Positions 16,887 to 23,280 of a stretch of DNA of 33,470 nucleotides are shown one piece after another. The DNA is taken from positions 1 to 33,470 of the forward strand of contig NZ_JBQCEE010000389.1 in assembly GCF_051960575.1 (NCBI RefSeq), written 5' to 3'. Position 1 is the first letter of the stretch, and the number at the start of each line of letters is the position of its first letter. Source of the stretch: JBQCEE01 sp051960575 (GTDB lineage: Bacteria > Actinomycetota > Actinomycetes > Mycobacteriales > Jatrophihabitantaceae). Below the pieces are notes generated by a model. It ran no database searches, was not told where the DNA came from, and saw nothing but the letters and a program-made list of their open reading frames with translations. A program made the position numbers and the translations under genes.

Positions 16887-16985
16887 CGGGCGGATGACGG
16901 ACTGCGGGGTCCTGACGCTCATCTTCAGTACCACCTGCGGGGTTCGAAGTGCCAGACGTTCTCGATCCCCAGCAGGAGGTCCGCC

Positions 16986-17954
16986 ATGACTGCGATGCAG
17001 GTTCTCGCCGACGAGCCGACGATCGTCCGCGACGGGGCCGCACAGGCCACCGACGCCCGACGTGTCGACGAGCTGGTGCGCACGCAGCTGCCGCTGGTCG
17101 GCCACATCGTCCGGGAGTTCCTCACCCGGCTGCCGGCCCACGTGCACCGTGACGACCTCACCTCGGCCGGCATGATGGCCCTGGCGATGAGCGCCCGTCA
17201 CTTCGACCCGTCGCGCGGCGTGCCGTTCGCCCGCTTCGCCGCCATCCGCATCCGCGGTGCCATCACCGACGAGCTGCGCTCGATGGACTGGGCGAGCCGC
17301 GCGGTGCGTAGCAAGGCCCGCGACCTCGAGACGGCCCGCGCCGAGCTCACCGCCACCCTCGGCCGCGCGCCGCGCCGCGAGGAGCTCGCGCAGGTGCTCG
17401 GGGTGAGCGTCCAGGACCTCGACAACGTCGACCACGACGTCCACCGCGCGGCGACGCTGAGCCTGCAGGGCCTCTCCCCCGACCAGGGCGCCGAGCTGCT
17501 GCCGAGCGGCGACGAGGGCCCCGAGAGCCTGCTGCTGAAGCGCGAGCAGGTCGGGTACCTCAAGGACGCCATCGCCGAGCTGCCCGAGCGGCTGCGCACG
17601 GTCGTCGAGCAGTACTTCTTCGCGCAGCGCAAGATGAGCGACATCGCCGCCGAGCTCGGCGTCACCGAGTCGCGGGTCTCGCAGATGCGCTCGCAGGCGC
17701 TCACCATGCTCCGCAAGGGCCTGCAGGGTCAGGACGACGCCGCCACGGCGCGCGGCGAGGCCGGCGGCTCGGGTCGTCGCGAGGCCGCCGACGCCGCGTA
17801 CTGCGCCGCGATCGCCGCCCGCTCCACCATGTCCGGCCGCCTCTCGGCGACCAACGTGTACGGCGAGCTCCGCGAGCGCGCCGGCGCGACCGTTCACCAC
17901 GTGAACTTCCCGGGCCGCAGCGCTCAAGTCGCCGCCCGACGCGCCGATCACTAA
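16986..17954 (+). CDS. fliA: FliA/WhiG-type sigma factor with C-terminal extension
   Basis: RNA polymerase sigma factor of the sigma-28 group, 322 residues, with GGAGG before the ATG. Region 2 spans about residues 30-105 (LVGHIVREFLTRLPAHVHRDDLTSAGMMALAMSARHFDPSRGVPFARFAAIRIRGAITDELRSMDW). The FARFAxIRIRGAITDELRSMDW block is diagnostic of FliA/WhiG. Region 3 is 106-165, and region 4 with the helix-turn-helix (MSDIAAELGVTESRVSQMRSQAL) is 190-246. Residues 247-322 form a tail beyond the usual end of FliA (about 240-280), Ala/Arg-rich and without a known domain. The promoter of fliC lies within the DNA coding the last ten residues. No anti-sigma flgM is visible in the window. Confidence 0.93.
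   Translation: MTAMQVLADEPTIVRDGAAQATDARRVDELVRTQLPLVGHIVREFLTRLPAHVHRDDLTSAGMMALAMSARHFDPSRGVPFARFAAIRIRGAITDELRSMDWASRAVRSKARDLETARAELTATLGRAPRREELAQVLGVSVQDLDNVDHDVHRAATLSLQGLSPDQGAELLPSGDEGPESLLLKREQVGYLKDAIAELPERLRTVVEQYFFAQRKMSDIAAELGVTESRVSQMRSQALTMLRKGLQGQDDAATARGEAGGSGRREAADAAYCAAIAARSTMSGRLSATNVYGELRERAGATVHHVNFPGRSAQVAARRADH
17924..17950 (+). promoter_or_regulatory. Flagellar-sigma promoter of fliC
   Basis: TCAA (17924-17927), exactly 15 nt, GCCGATCA (17943-17950). This matches the FliA/WhiG consensus TAAA-N15-GCCGATAA at 10 of 12 bases with optimal spacing. It sits in the 3' end of the sigma gene and predicts a start near 17957, giving a leader of about 75 nt before the fliC ATG. 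Confidence 0.78.
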
Positions 17955-17960
17955 GACATC

Positions 17961-18025
17961 CGAGCCACGGACGGCTCGGGAGCCCGGATTGAGTCCGGGC
18001 AGGAACTGACTCACTAGCCAGGAGG
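17961..18025 (+). promoter_or_regulatory. fliC leader with likely CsrA sites
   Basis: Hairpin 1 (17961-17978) has a 6-bp stem CGAGCC/GGCTCG and a hexaloop ACGGAC that exposes GGA. Hairpin 2 (17982-18000) has a 7-bp stem GCCCGGA/TCCGGGC and a 5-nt loop. A further AGGA follows at 18001, and AGGAGG at 18020-18025 is the ribosome site, 6 nt before ATG. CsrA is known to favour GGA in hexaloops and at ribosome sites, as in the hag leader of Bacillus; csrA and fliW are encoded nearby. Confidence 0.6.
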
Positions 18026-18031
18026 CACCCC

Positions 18032-18868
18032 ATGAGTCTTCGTATCAACACCAACGTTGCGGCGCTCAACGCGTACAACAACCTCAGCGCCAACCAGGCC
18101 AAGCAGAACATGGCGTTCCAGCAGCTGTCCTCGGGTCTCCGCATCAACAACGCGGCCGACGACGCGGCCGGTCTCTCGATCGCCAGCGGCCTGACCAGCC
18201 AGATCAACGGCCTCACCCAGTCGGTGTCGAACGCGCAGGACGGCATCAACGTCGCCCAGATCGCCGACGGCTCGCTGGCCACCGTCCAGACGATCCTGCA
18301 GCGCATGCGCTCGCTGGTCGTCCAGGCGGGCAACGCCGGCACCATGGACTCGAACTCGCTCAACGCGATCACGGCCGAGATCGGCACGCTGAACTCGCAG
18401 CTGACGAACATCTCGGGCCAGACCGCGTTCGGCGGCAAGAACCTGCTCGACGGCACCTACAGCTACGACTTCCAGGTCGGAGCCAACGCCGGCCAGGTCA
18501 TCCACCTCGACCTGTCCAGCGCCAAGGTGGACGCCACAACCCTGGGCACCGGTGGCCTGCAGATCGCCTCGCAGGTCAGCGGCACGTACGACCCCACGAC
18601 GGACCTGGGCACGCTCGACGCCGCCCTCGGCACCGTCAACACGGCGCGCTCGAACATCGGCGCCGTGCAGAACCAGCTGAACTACACCGTGACGAACCTC
18701 CAGACGGCGATCACCAACGTCACGGCCTCGCGCTCGAACCTCACGGACGCCGACCTGGCCACCCAGGTCACGAACATGACCCAGGCGCAGATCCTCACCT
18801 CTGCCGCGACCTCGGTGCTGGCCCAGGCGAACTCCGCCCCGCAGGCCATCCTGAAGCTGCTGCAGTAA
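18032..18868 (+). CDS. fliC: Flagellin
   Basis: Filament subunit, 278 residues, at the small end for flagellins. The N-terminal D0/D1 helices are canonical (SLRINTNVAALNAYNNLSANQAKQNMAFQQLSSGLRINNAADDAAGLSIASGLTSQINGL). The FAM-type ADG-x-LxTVQTILQRMRSLVVQAGNAGTMD segment follows, and the C-terminal helices end ASRSNLTDADLATQVTNMTQAQILTSAATSVLAQANSAPQAILKLLQ. Between about residues 140 and 200 there is only a short variable segment (no large D2/D3 domains). It is preceded by its own sigma-28-type promoter and CsrA-like leader and followed by two tandem terminators, so it is probably a strongly expressed single-gene transcript. One flagellin gene is seen here. Confidence 0.97.
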   Translation: MSLRINTNVAALNAYNNLSANQAKQNMAFQQLSSGLRINNAADDAAGLSIASGLTSQINGLTQSVSNAQDGINVAQIADGSLATVQTILQRMRSLVVQAGNAGTMDSNSLNAITAEIGTLNSQLTNISGQTAFGGKNLLDGTYSYDFQVGANAGQVIHLDLSSAKVDATTLGTGGLQIASQVSGTYDPTTDLGTLDAALGTVNTARSNIGAVQNQLNYTVTNLQTAITNVTASRSNLTDADLATQVTNMTQAQILTSAATSVLAQANSAPQAILKLLQ

Positions 18869-18880
18869 TCCACCCCCTTC

Positions 18881-18912
18881 GTCGCCGGCGCACCCGCACG
18901 TGCGCCGGTGAC
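18881..18912 (+). terminator. Terminator hairpin 1 after fliC
   Basis: A 13-bp stem with one G-U pair (18881-18893 with 18900-18912) and a 6-nt loop, beginning 12 nt after the fliC stop. Confidence 0.8.
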
Positions 18913-18927
18913 GGAGACCCAGGACCG

Positions 18928-18964
18928 GGGCGGGTAGCGCGATCCCCCGCCGCGCTACCCGCCC
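18928..18964 (+). terminator. Terminator hairpin 2 after fliC
   Basis: A perfect 14-bp stem (18928-18941 with 18951-18964) and a 9-nt loop, just upstream of fliD. Together with hairpin 1 it should strongly limit read-through from the flagellin gene. Confidence 0.8.
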
Positions 18965-18997
18965 TCGTCCCGTTCCACTTCACATTCGGAGGATCAG

Positions 18998-20350
18998 GTG
19001 ACCGCGCCCAGCAGTTACAACGTCAGCGGGCTCCTCGGTTCCAACACCATCGACACGACCACTCTGGTCAGCCAGTTGGTGCAGGCCGCAGCCGTTCCGC
19101 AGACCCAGCTGAAGACCCAGCTCTCGCAGGAGCAGTCGGTCCTCAGCGCCTACCAGTCGATCAACAGCAAGGTGACCGCCGTGCAGACGGCGGCGCAGGC
19201 GATGCTCGACCCCGCGACGTGGAACGCCACTGCCGCCGTCTCGAACAACACCGCGGTCGTCGCGTCGTCGACGTCCGGCGCCCAGGTCGGCACGACGACC
19301 TTCGACGTCACCGCACTGGCCAGCAGCCAGACGGTGACCGTCGCAGCGTCCAACGGCGCCATGGTCAGCAGCTCGACGGTGCCGATGACGGTGACCACGT
19401 CGAGCGGCACCTACGACGTGCCGCTGAGCTCGTCGGACACGCCGGCGGCGATCGCCGCGGCCATCAACGCGAGCGCGCACGGCGTGCACGCATCGGTCAT
19501 CAAGACCTCGACCGGCGACATCCTGCAGATCACGTCGACCGGCACCGGCGTCTCGAACGGCAGCTTCAAGCTCGGTGTCGGCCGGAAGGCCGACGGCACG
19601 GCGGACGACTCGGTGAACCCGTTCGCGTCGACCCCGCAGGTACTCACGCCGGCGGCCGACGCGTCCATCACCGTCGGCGACCCGACCAAGGGTGGCTACA
19701 CCGTCACGAGCTCGACCAACACCTTCACCGACGCGATCCCGGGCGTGACCTTCTCGGTCGCCGCCCTGGCGACCGGGGTGAAGGTCAGCGTGTCGTCCGA
19801 CCCGTCGTCGATCAGCGACAAGGTCAAGTCACTCGTCGACGCCGTCAACGCGGCCCGCACCGAGATCGGCAACGACTCGGGCCAGGGCGGCGTGCTGCAG
19901 AGCCGCTACGAGGTCAGCTCGCTGTCGCAGGCGCTCGGCAGCGCGGTCAGCAGCCTGCCGGGCAAGATCTCGCTCAAGTCCTTCGGCATCGACATGGACA
20001 AGAACGGGGTGCTGTCCTTCGACCCGAGCGCCTTCAGCAGCGCGTACGCGGCGAGCCCGGCGAACACCCAGTCGGCGATCACCGCCTTCGCGACCAGCCT
20101 GAACGCGACGGCCACCGCGGCGGTCGCCCCGACCACCGGGACGATCACCAGCAGCATCGCCGCAGCGGCCACGCACTCGAAGTCGCTGAGCGACCAGATC
20201 GACTCGTGGTCGACCAGGCTGTCGGACCTGCAGAGCCGACTGCAGACGAAGTACGCCGCCATGAACACCGCGCTGGCCAAGCTGCAGTCGCAGCAGACCT
20301 ACCTGACGTCGGTGTTGAAGGCGCAGGCGAACTCCGGCTCGAACAACTGA
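18998..20350 (+). CDS. fliD: Flagellar filament capping protein FliD (HAP2)
   Basis: Cap protein that folds flagellin subunits at the filament tip, 450 residues. The GTG at 18998 has GGAGG (18988-18992) before it. FliD_N: VSGLLGSNTIDTTTLVSQLVQAAAVPQTQLKTQLSQEQSVLSAYQSINSKVTAVQTAAQAM, the family's S-G-x-i-D-x-x-x-i-v-x-x-L-m. The Ig-like middle has IGDPTK-like and TFTDAIPGVTFSVAALATGVKVSVSSDPSSISDKVKSLVDAVNA, a common FliD pattern. The end is a long coiled-coil helix (SLSDQIDSWSTRLSDLQSRLQTKYAAMNTALAKLQSQQTYLTSVL). fliS begins 8 nt later. No own sigma-28 promoter is evident. Confidence 0.95.
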   Translation: MTAPSSYNVSGLLGSNTIDTTTLVSQLVQAAAVPQTQLKTQLSQEQSVLSAYQSINSKVTAVQTAAQAMLDPATWNATAAVSNNTAVVASSTSGAQVGTTTFDVTALASSQTVTVAASNGAMVSSSTVPMTVTTSSGTYDVPLSSSDTPAAIAAAINASAHGVHASVIKTSTGDILQITSTGTGVSNGSFKLGVGRKADGTADDSVNPFASTPQVLTPAADASITVGDPTKGGYTVTSSTNTFTDAIPGVTFSVAALATGVKVSVSSDPSSISDKVKSLVDAVNAARTEIGNDSGQGGVLQSRYEVSSLSQALGSAVSSLPGKISLKSFGIDMDKNGVLSFDPSAFSSAYAASPANTQSAITAFATSLNATATAAVAPTTGTITSSIAAAATHSKSLSDQIDSWSTRLSDLQSRLQTKYAAMNTALAKLQSQQTYLTSVLKAQANSGSNN

Positions 20351-20358
20351 GGTAGGAC

Positions 20359-20808
20359 ATGTCCTTCGCCGACCACCGGGCCGAGTTCCTGCGCAACCGG
20401 GTCCTGACCGCGACGCCCGCCCAACGGGTCGTCATGCTCTACGACCGGCTCGCGCTCGACCTCAACCTGGCCCGGTCGGCGGAGGACGCGTTCGCCAAGG
20501 GGCAGGCCCTGAGCCACGCCATGGAGATCGTCACCGAGCTGCAGTCGAGCCTCGACCACAGCGTCGGTGGCCCCGCCGAGAACCTCGCCCAGCTCTACGG
20601 CTTCGTGCTGCGACAGCTCATGGAGGCCCGGGGCGGCGCCCTGGACGTGCTCGACTCGATCGAGGACGTCGTGCGCCCGCTGCGCGCCGCGTGGGCCGAG
20701 GCCGCCGACATCGTCGCCGGCGGCGCCGGCCTCCCCGCCGGTCAGTCGCCCTCGGGCTCGTGGCGCCCGCTCACGACGCCCGCCGCCTCGAGCGCCTGGG
20801 TGGGGTGA
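20359..20808 (+). CDS. fliS: Flagellar export chaperone FliS
   Basis: Flagellin chaperone of 149 residues that binds the C-terminal helix of FliC and keeps it export-competent. Family pattern: RNRVLTATPAQRVVMLYDRLALDLNLARSAEDAFAKGQALSHAMEIVTELQSSLDH, i.e. V-x-T-A-s-P-x-x-l-v-x-M-L-y-d, then A-x-x-I-i-x-E-L-x-x-s-L-D. A GAGGTAGG ribosome site lies in the junction with fliD. The last 35 residues are a Pro/Ser/Gly-rich tail absent from short homologues. The stop overlaps an alternative GTG start of the next gene. Confidence 0.94.
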   Translation: MSFADHRAEFLRNRVLTATPAQRVVMLYDRLALDLNLARSAEDAFAKGQALSHAMEIVTELQSSLDHSVGGPAENLAQLYGFVLRQLMEARGGALDVLDSIEDVVRPLRAAWAEAADIVAGGAGLPAGQSPSGSWRPLTTPAASSAWVG

Positions 20809-20813
20809 TCCGC

Positions 20814-21161
20814 ATGGCTCCCGCCGAGACGCCCTCGGCCGAGTGGGAGCGCGTGCTGGCCCTCGTCGAGGCCGAGACCGAGCACGCCGAGGCGCTGCTC
20901 GCGCTGCCCACCACCACCGAGGCCACCGCGTGGCTCGCCGCGCCCGCCGTGCTGCCCTCGCGCGCTCCCCTGCCGCCCGTCGAGACGATGCCCGACCTGA
21001 CGCCGGAGCTGCGCGCCCGCATCGTCGCCCTGCGCGCCCGCATCATCGAGCTGCAGGAGCTGCTCGGCGCAGCGCTGCAGGACGCCCGCTGGCACATGGT
21101 GACGATGCTGCCGCCCGTCACCCCGGCCCCGGACCCGCAGTTCCTCGACCGCTTCGTCTGA
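20814..21161 (+). CDS. Small helical protein in FliT position
   Basis: A 115-residue, mainly helical, acidic protein directly after fliS, where many flagellar clusters encode the FliD/export chaperone FliT. The sequence is Ala/Leu/Glu-rich (WERVLALVEAETEHAEALLALP at the N-terminus; PELRARIVALRARIIELQELLGAALQDARWHM in the second half). The last region resembles the coiled coil of FliT-like proteins, but no signature is conclusive. The ATG at 20814 has GGGG 8 nt upstream; a GTG at 20805 that overlaps the fliS stop (GTGA) is the alternative. A bidirectional palindrome follows at 21181. Confidence 0.72.
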   Translation: MAPAETPSAEWERVLALVEAETEHAEALLALPTTTEATAWLAAPAVLPSRAPLPPVETMPDLTPELRARIVALRARIIELQELLGAALQDARWHMVTMLPPVTPAPDPQFLDRFV

Positions 21162-21180
21162 CCCCCGCCGCCCCAACCGG

Positions 21181-21232
21181 CGATGATCTCGGGAAAACCC
21201 CGGCAGGAGCAGGGATTCTCCCGAGATCATCG
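21181..21232. repeat. 52-bp palindrome, copy 1
   Basis: A 14-bp perfect arm pair (CGATGATCTCGGGA at 21181-21194 and its complement at 21219-21232), with more pairing inside. It differs from copy 2 (22239-22290) at 8 of 52 positions and has equal length. It lies between convergent genes and contains the stop codon of the minus-strand nuclease gene (21227-21229). It could serve as a bidirectional terminator and is also one border of the inserted segment. Confidence 0.85.
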
Positions 21233-22162
21233 TCCGAAGGGGACGCCGAGTTCGTCGGCGCGCGCGAGCAACCAGGCGCGGACGCCGGCGACGAACGCCT
21301 CGGGCTTCCGCTGGATGTACGCGGGCGTCCGGTGGATGACGGAGTAGTGCAGCGTCGACAGCGCCACGTGCTTGTCGTCGGTGGCATCCGCGTCGACCGG
21401 CTCGCTGTGCCACTCGACGCTGTCGATCTCGAGCACCGCCATCAGCTCCGGCCAGCAGATGTCCGCGACGACGTACCCGCCGCCCGGCAGCAAGATGGTC
21501 CAGTTCTGCTGGAACGGCGCGAGGCCCGCACGGTGCAACAACGTCGCGGCCCGCGCCTCCGGCGCCGACCACGCACCGCCGCCGACCTCGTCGACGGCCT
21601 GCCGGAGATGCCTGCTGCCCCGCCGGGCGCAGTGCTGCAGCTCGGCGGCGAGCTCGTCGACGGTGCAGACCCGCGCGCGCACCGCCTGGGCCACGAGCGT
21701 GCGGACATCGTCCAGCTGCCGGCGTTCGAGGGCGAGATCGGTGACGGCACGGGCGAGCGGGACGCGGGCCGGGCCCGGCAGCAGTGCGCGCGGCGGCATG
21801 CGGATCGCCCGCCGCACCTGCACGAACCCGGCGCTGGTGACGCCACGGTGGTACGGCACCAGCACCAGGAGCCGATCGGGACGCGACACGCAGCGCAGTC
21901 CCTCGTCGGCGAGCGCGGCGGCGCCGGACAGCAGGGCCCCGTCGCCGGCGTACGCGAGCGCCGCGGCCTGCCGGTCGCCCCAGGTCATGGTGCCGCCGGT
22001 GAAGTAGGTGTGCGGCAACACCCGCTGCCACCGACCGGACCGGACGCGATGCTCGATGGCGGCCTCGGTGAGCCCGCGCTGCAACGCGCCCGCCGTGCTG
22101 AGGACGCGTGACGCCGGGCTCGGCCCGAAGATCGCCGGGTCATCGGGGATGCCGAAGTGCAC
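21227..22162 (-). CDS. AbiEi-antitoxin-like / DUF559 (Vsr-fold) nuclease-like protein
   Basis: A 311-residue protein unrelated to flagella. The GTG at 22162 (VHFGIPDDPA) begins the recognisable part; no clear ribosome site is seen. Residues about 10-55 form a winged-helix-like unit ending in RSGRWQRVLPHTYFTGG, common to AbiEi-antitoxin-domain proteins. Residues 60-150 match the domain that follows (AALAYAGDGALLSGAAAL...RPDRLLVLVPYHRGV...VPLARAVTDLALE). Residues 195-300 look like the DUF559/very-short-patch-repair endonuclease fold: PEARAATLLHRAGL, Asp234 in VVADICWPE, Glu245-x-Asp247 in LEIDSVEWHS, then the KH..L...Y.V.R.T segment. Actinobacteria often carry several such genes of unproven role. 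This one breaks the flagellar cluster, is antisense to it, and is bracketed by two palindromes. Confidence 0.82.
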   Translation of the reverse strand: MHFGIPDDPAIFGPSPASRVLSTAGALQRGLTEAAIEHRVRSGRWQRVLPHTYFTGGTMTWGDRQAAALAYAGDGALLSGAAALADEGLRCVSRPDRLLVLVPYHRGVTSAGFVQVRRAIRMPPRALLPGPARVPLARAVTDLALERRQLDDVRTLVAQAVRARVCTVDELAAELQHCARRGSRHLRQAVDEVGGGAWSAPEARAATLLHRAGLAPFQQNWTILLPGGGYVVADICWPELMAVLEIDSVEWHSEPVDADATDDKHVALSTLHYSVIHRTPAYIQRKPEAFVAGVRAWLLARADELGVPFGR

Positions 22163-22238
22163 GGGCAGCAGCGTGCCGCGTCCGGGCGTCCGCCCGTTCC
22201 GGCCTGTGGACAACGCCCGACCACCGCCCCGACCACCG

Positions 22239-22290
22239 CGATGATCTCGGGGAAACCCATGCTGGAGCACGGGTTTCCCCGAGATCATCG
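22239..22290. repeat. 52-bp palindrome, copy 2
   Basis: Perfect 20-bp arms (22239-22258 and 22271-22290) around a 12-nt loop. It lies 77 bp upstream of the nuclease start and before the flgB promoter region. The outer 13 bp of each arm are identical to copy 1. No target duplication is seen next to either copy. Confidence 0.88.
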
Positions 22291-22342
22291 CGATCTGGAG
22301 GGGCCCGGGGGGCCGGGTGGCGCGGCGGGTGGCGCCGCAGGT

Positions 22343-22388
22343 GACCCGGCGGTCGACCCGGCGGTCGACCCGGTGGTGACCGGTGGTC
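22343..22388 (+). repeat. Tandem 12-bp repeat upstream of flgB
   Basis: GACCCGGCGGTC occurs twice exactly (22343-22354, 22355-22366), followed by two degenerate 11-bp copies (22367-22377, 22378-22388). It sits between palindrome 2 and the flgB promoter; role unknown. Confidence 0.75.
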
Positions 22389-22394
22389 CCGAGC

Positions 22395-22408
22395 GGGACG
22401 AAAGGCCC
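22395..22408 (-). promoter_or_regulatory. GGGCCTTTCGTCCC box upstream of flgB promoter
   Basis: Read on the minus strand it matches the box at 16773-16786 at 12 of 14 bases. It lies 17 bp upstream of the -35 of the proposed flgB promoter. Activator or repressor binding is an inference. Confidence 0.4.
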
Positions 22409-22425
22409 GACGTGTGTGATGAGCG

Positions 22426-22453
22426 TAAAGCCCACCCGCGCCGATGCCGATGA
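22426..22453 (+). promoter_or_regulatory. Putative flagellar-sigma promoter of flgB operon
   Basis: TAAA (22426-22429), 16 nt, GCCGATGA (22446-22453). This has the perfect -35 and 7 of 8 bases of the -10 of the FliA/WhiG consensus, with a spacer 1 nt longer than optimal. It ends 69 bp before the GTG of flgB. Confidence 0.5.
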
Positions 22454-22522
22454 CCAGGGTGAGCAACGGACTGCTCGCCGAACAACAGCGCCGACGGACC
22501 GGCCGGGCAACGGAGGTGTGCG

Positions 22523-22864
22523 GTGCTCGACGACATCGCGTCCGTCACGCTCCAGACCGCCATCGGCGGACTGGGTCTGCGGCAGCAGGTCACCGCGAAC
22601 AACATCGCGAACCTCGAGACCCCCGGCTTCTCGGCCAGCCGCGTCGACTTCGAGAGCAGCCTCGCCGACGCGCTCTCGACCGGCAGTCCGACGGCCGCGC
22701 GCGTCACGACGCGCCCCACCGGCGACGCCGCAGGCATCAACGGCAACAACGTCAACCTCGACGACGAGTTCGTGCTGGCCACCAAGACCGGGCTGCAGGA
22801 GAAGCTGCTCACCGGTGAGCTGACCGCCAAGTACGGCCTCATCAGCACCGTCCTCAAGGGCTGA
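22523..22864 (+). CDS. flgB: Flagellar basal-body rod protein FlgB
   Basis: Proximal rod protein of 113 residues, exported by the flagellar system. The GTG at 22523 has GGAGG 6 nt upstream. The family signature QVTANNIANLETPGFSASRVDFESSL gives the rod-type A-x-N-I-A-N-x-x-T-P-G-y motif. The C-terminus NVNLDDEFVLATKTGLQEKLLTGELTAKYGLISTVLKG matches the N-x-V-x-L-x-x-E-x-x-x-l-a-x-x-x-l-x-y-x-x-l region. First gene of a run of some twelve flagellar genes on the plus strand; flgC begins 5 nt after its stop. Confidence 0.95.
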   Translation: MLDDIASVTLQTAIGGLGLRQQVTANNIANLETPGFSASRVDFESSLADALSTGSPTAARVTTRPTGDAAGINGNNVNLDDEFVLATKTGLQEKLLTGELTAKYGLISTVLKG

Positions 22865-22869
22865 TCCGC

Positions 22870-23277
22870 ATGTTCGACGCCATCGACACTTCGGGCACCG
22901 GGCTCACCACGTACCGCACGTGGCTCGACGCCATCGCCAACAACATCGCCAACGTCAACGACGTGGCGCCGACCAACGGCAAGGTCTTCCAGGCCCAGTA
23001 CGTGCAGGCGACCGCCAACGACGCCGGCCCGGACGGCGTCGGCACCGGCGTGCACGTCTCGAACATCGAGTACGGCAGCGCGCAGGGCCTGCTCGCCTAC
23101 GACCCGAGCAACCCGCTCGCCGACAAGGACGGCAACGTGCTGCGGCCCGATGTCGACATGGAGGACCAGATGGGCTCGCTGATCATGTCCCAGCGTGCCT
23201 TCCAGGCTAACGCCAACGTGGTCGACCGCTCGAAGGACGTCTACGAATCCGCCATCGCGATCGGTAAGGGCCTCTAG
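22870..23277 (+). CDS. flgC: Flagellar basal-body rod protein FlgC
   Basis: Rod protein of 135 residues. Typical start FDAIDTSGTGLTTYRTWLDAIANNIANVNDVAPTNGKVFQAQYV (family: s-G-l-x-A-q-r-x-x-x-x-v-x-a-x-N-I-A-N). The characteristic end is YDPSNPLADKDGNVLRPDVDMEDQMGSLIMSQRAFQANANVVDRSKDVYESAIAIGKGL, the Y-x-P-x-h-P-x-A-x-x-x-G-y-v-x-x-P-n-V-x-x-x-x-E-m-x-d-m-i-x-a-x-r-a-Y-q-A-N pattern. Followed by fliE after 3 nt. Confidence 0.96.
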   Translation: MFDAIDTSGTGLTTYRTWLDAIANNIANVNDVAPTNGKVFQAQYVQATANDAGPDGVGTGVHVSNIEYGSAQGLLAYDPSNPLADKDGNVLRPDVDMEDQMGSLIMSQRAFQANANVVDRSKDVYESAIAIGKGL

Positions 23278-23280
23278 ACC

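Noticed and set aside
16567..16985. Possible c-di-GMP or other riboswitch upstream of the sigma gene
   Set aside because: I looked for the GEMM core and paired tetraloop/receptor on both strands and found only small hairpins; no known riboswitch consensus fits.
21181..22290. Insertion sequence flanked by inverted repeats
   Set aside because: The gene has no transposase features, each end is itself a palindrome rather than half of one inverted repeat, and no target duplication is visible.
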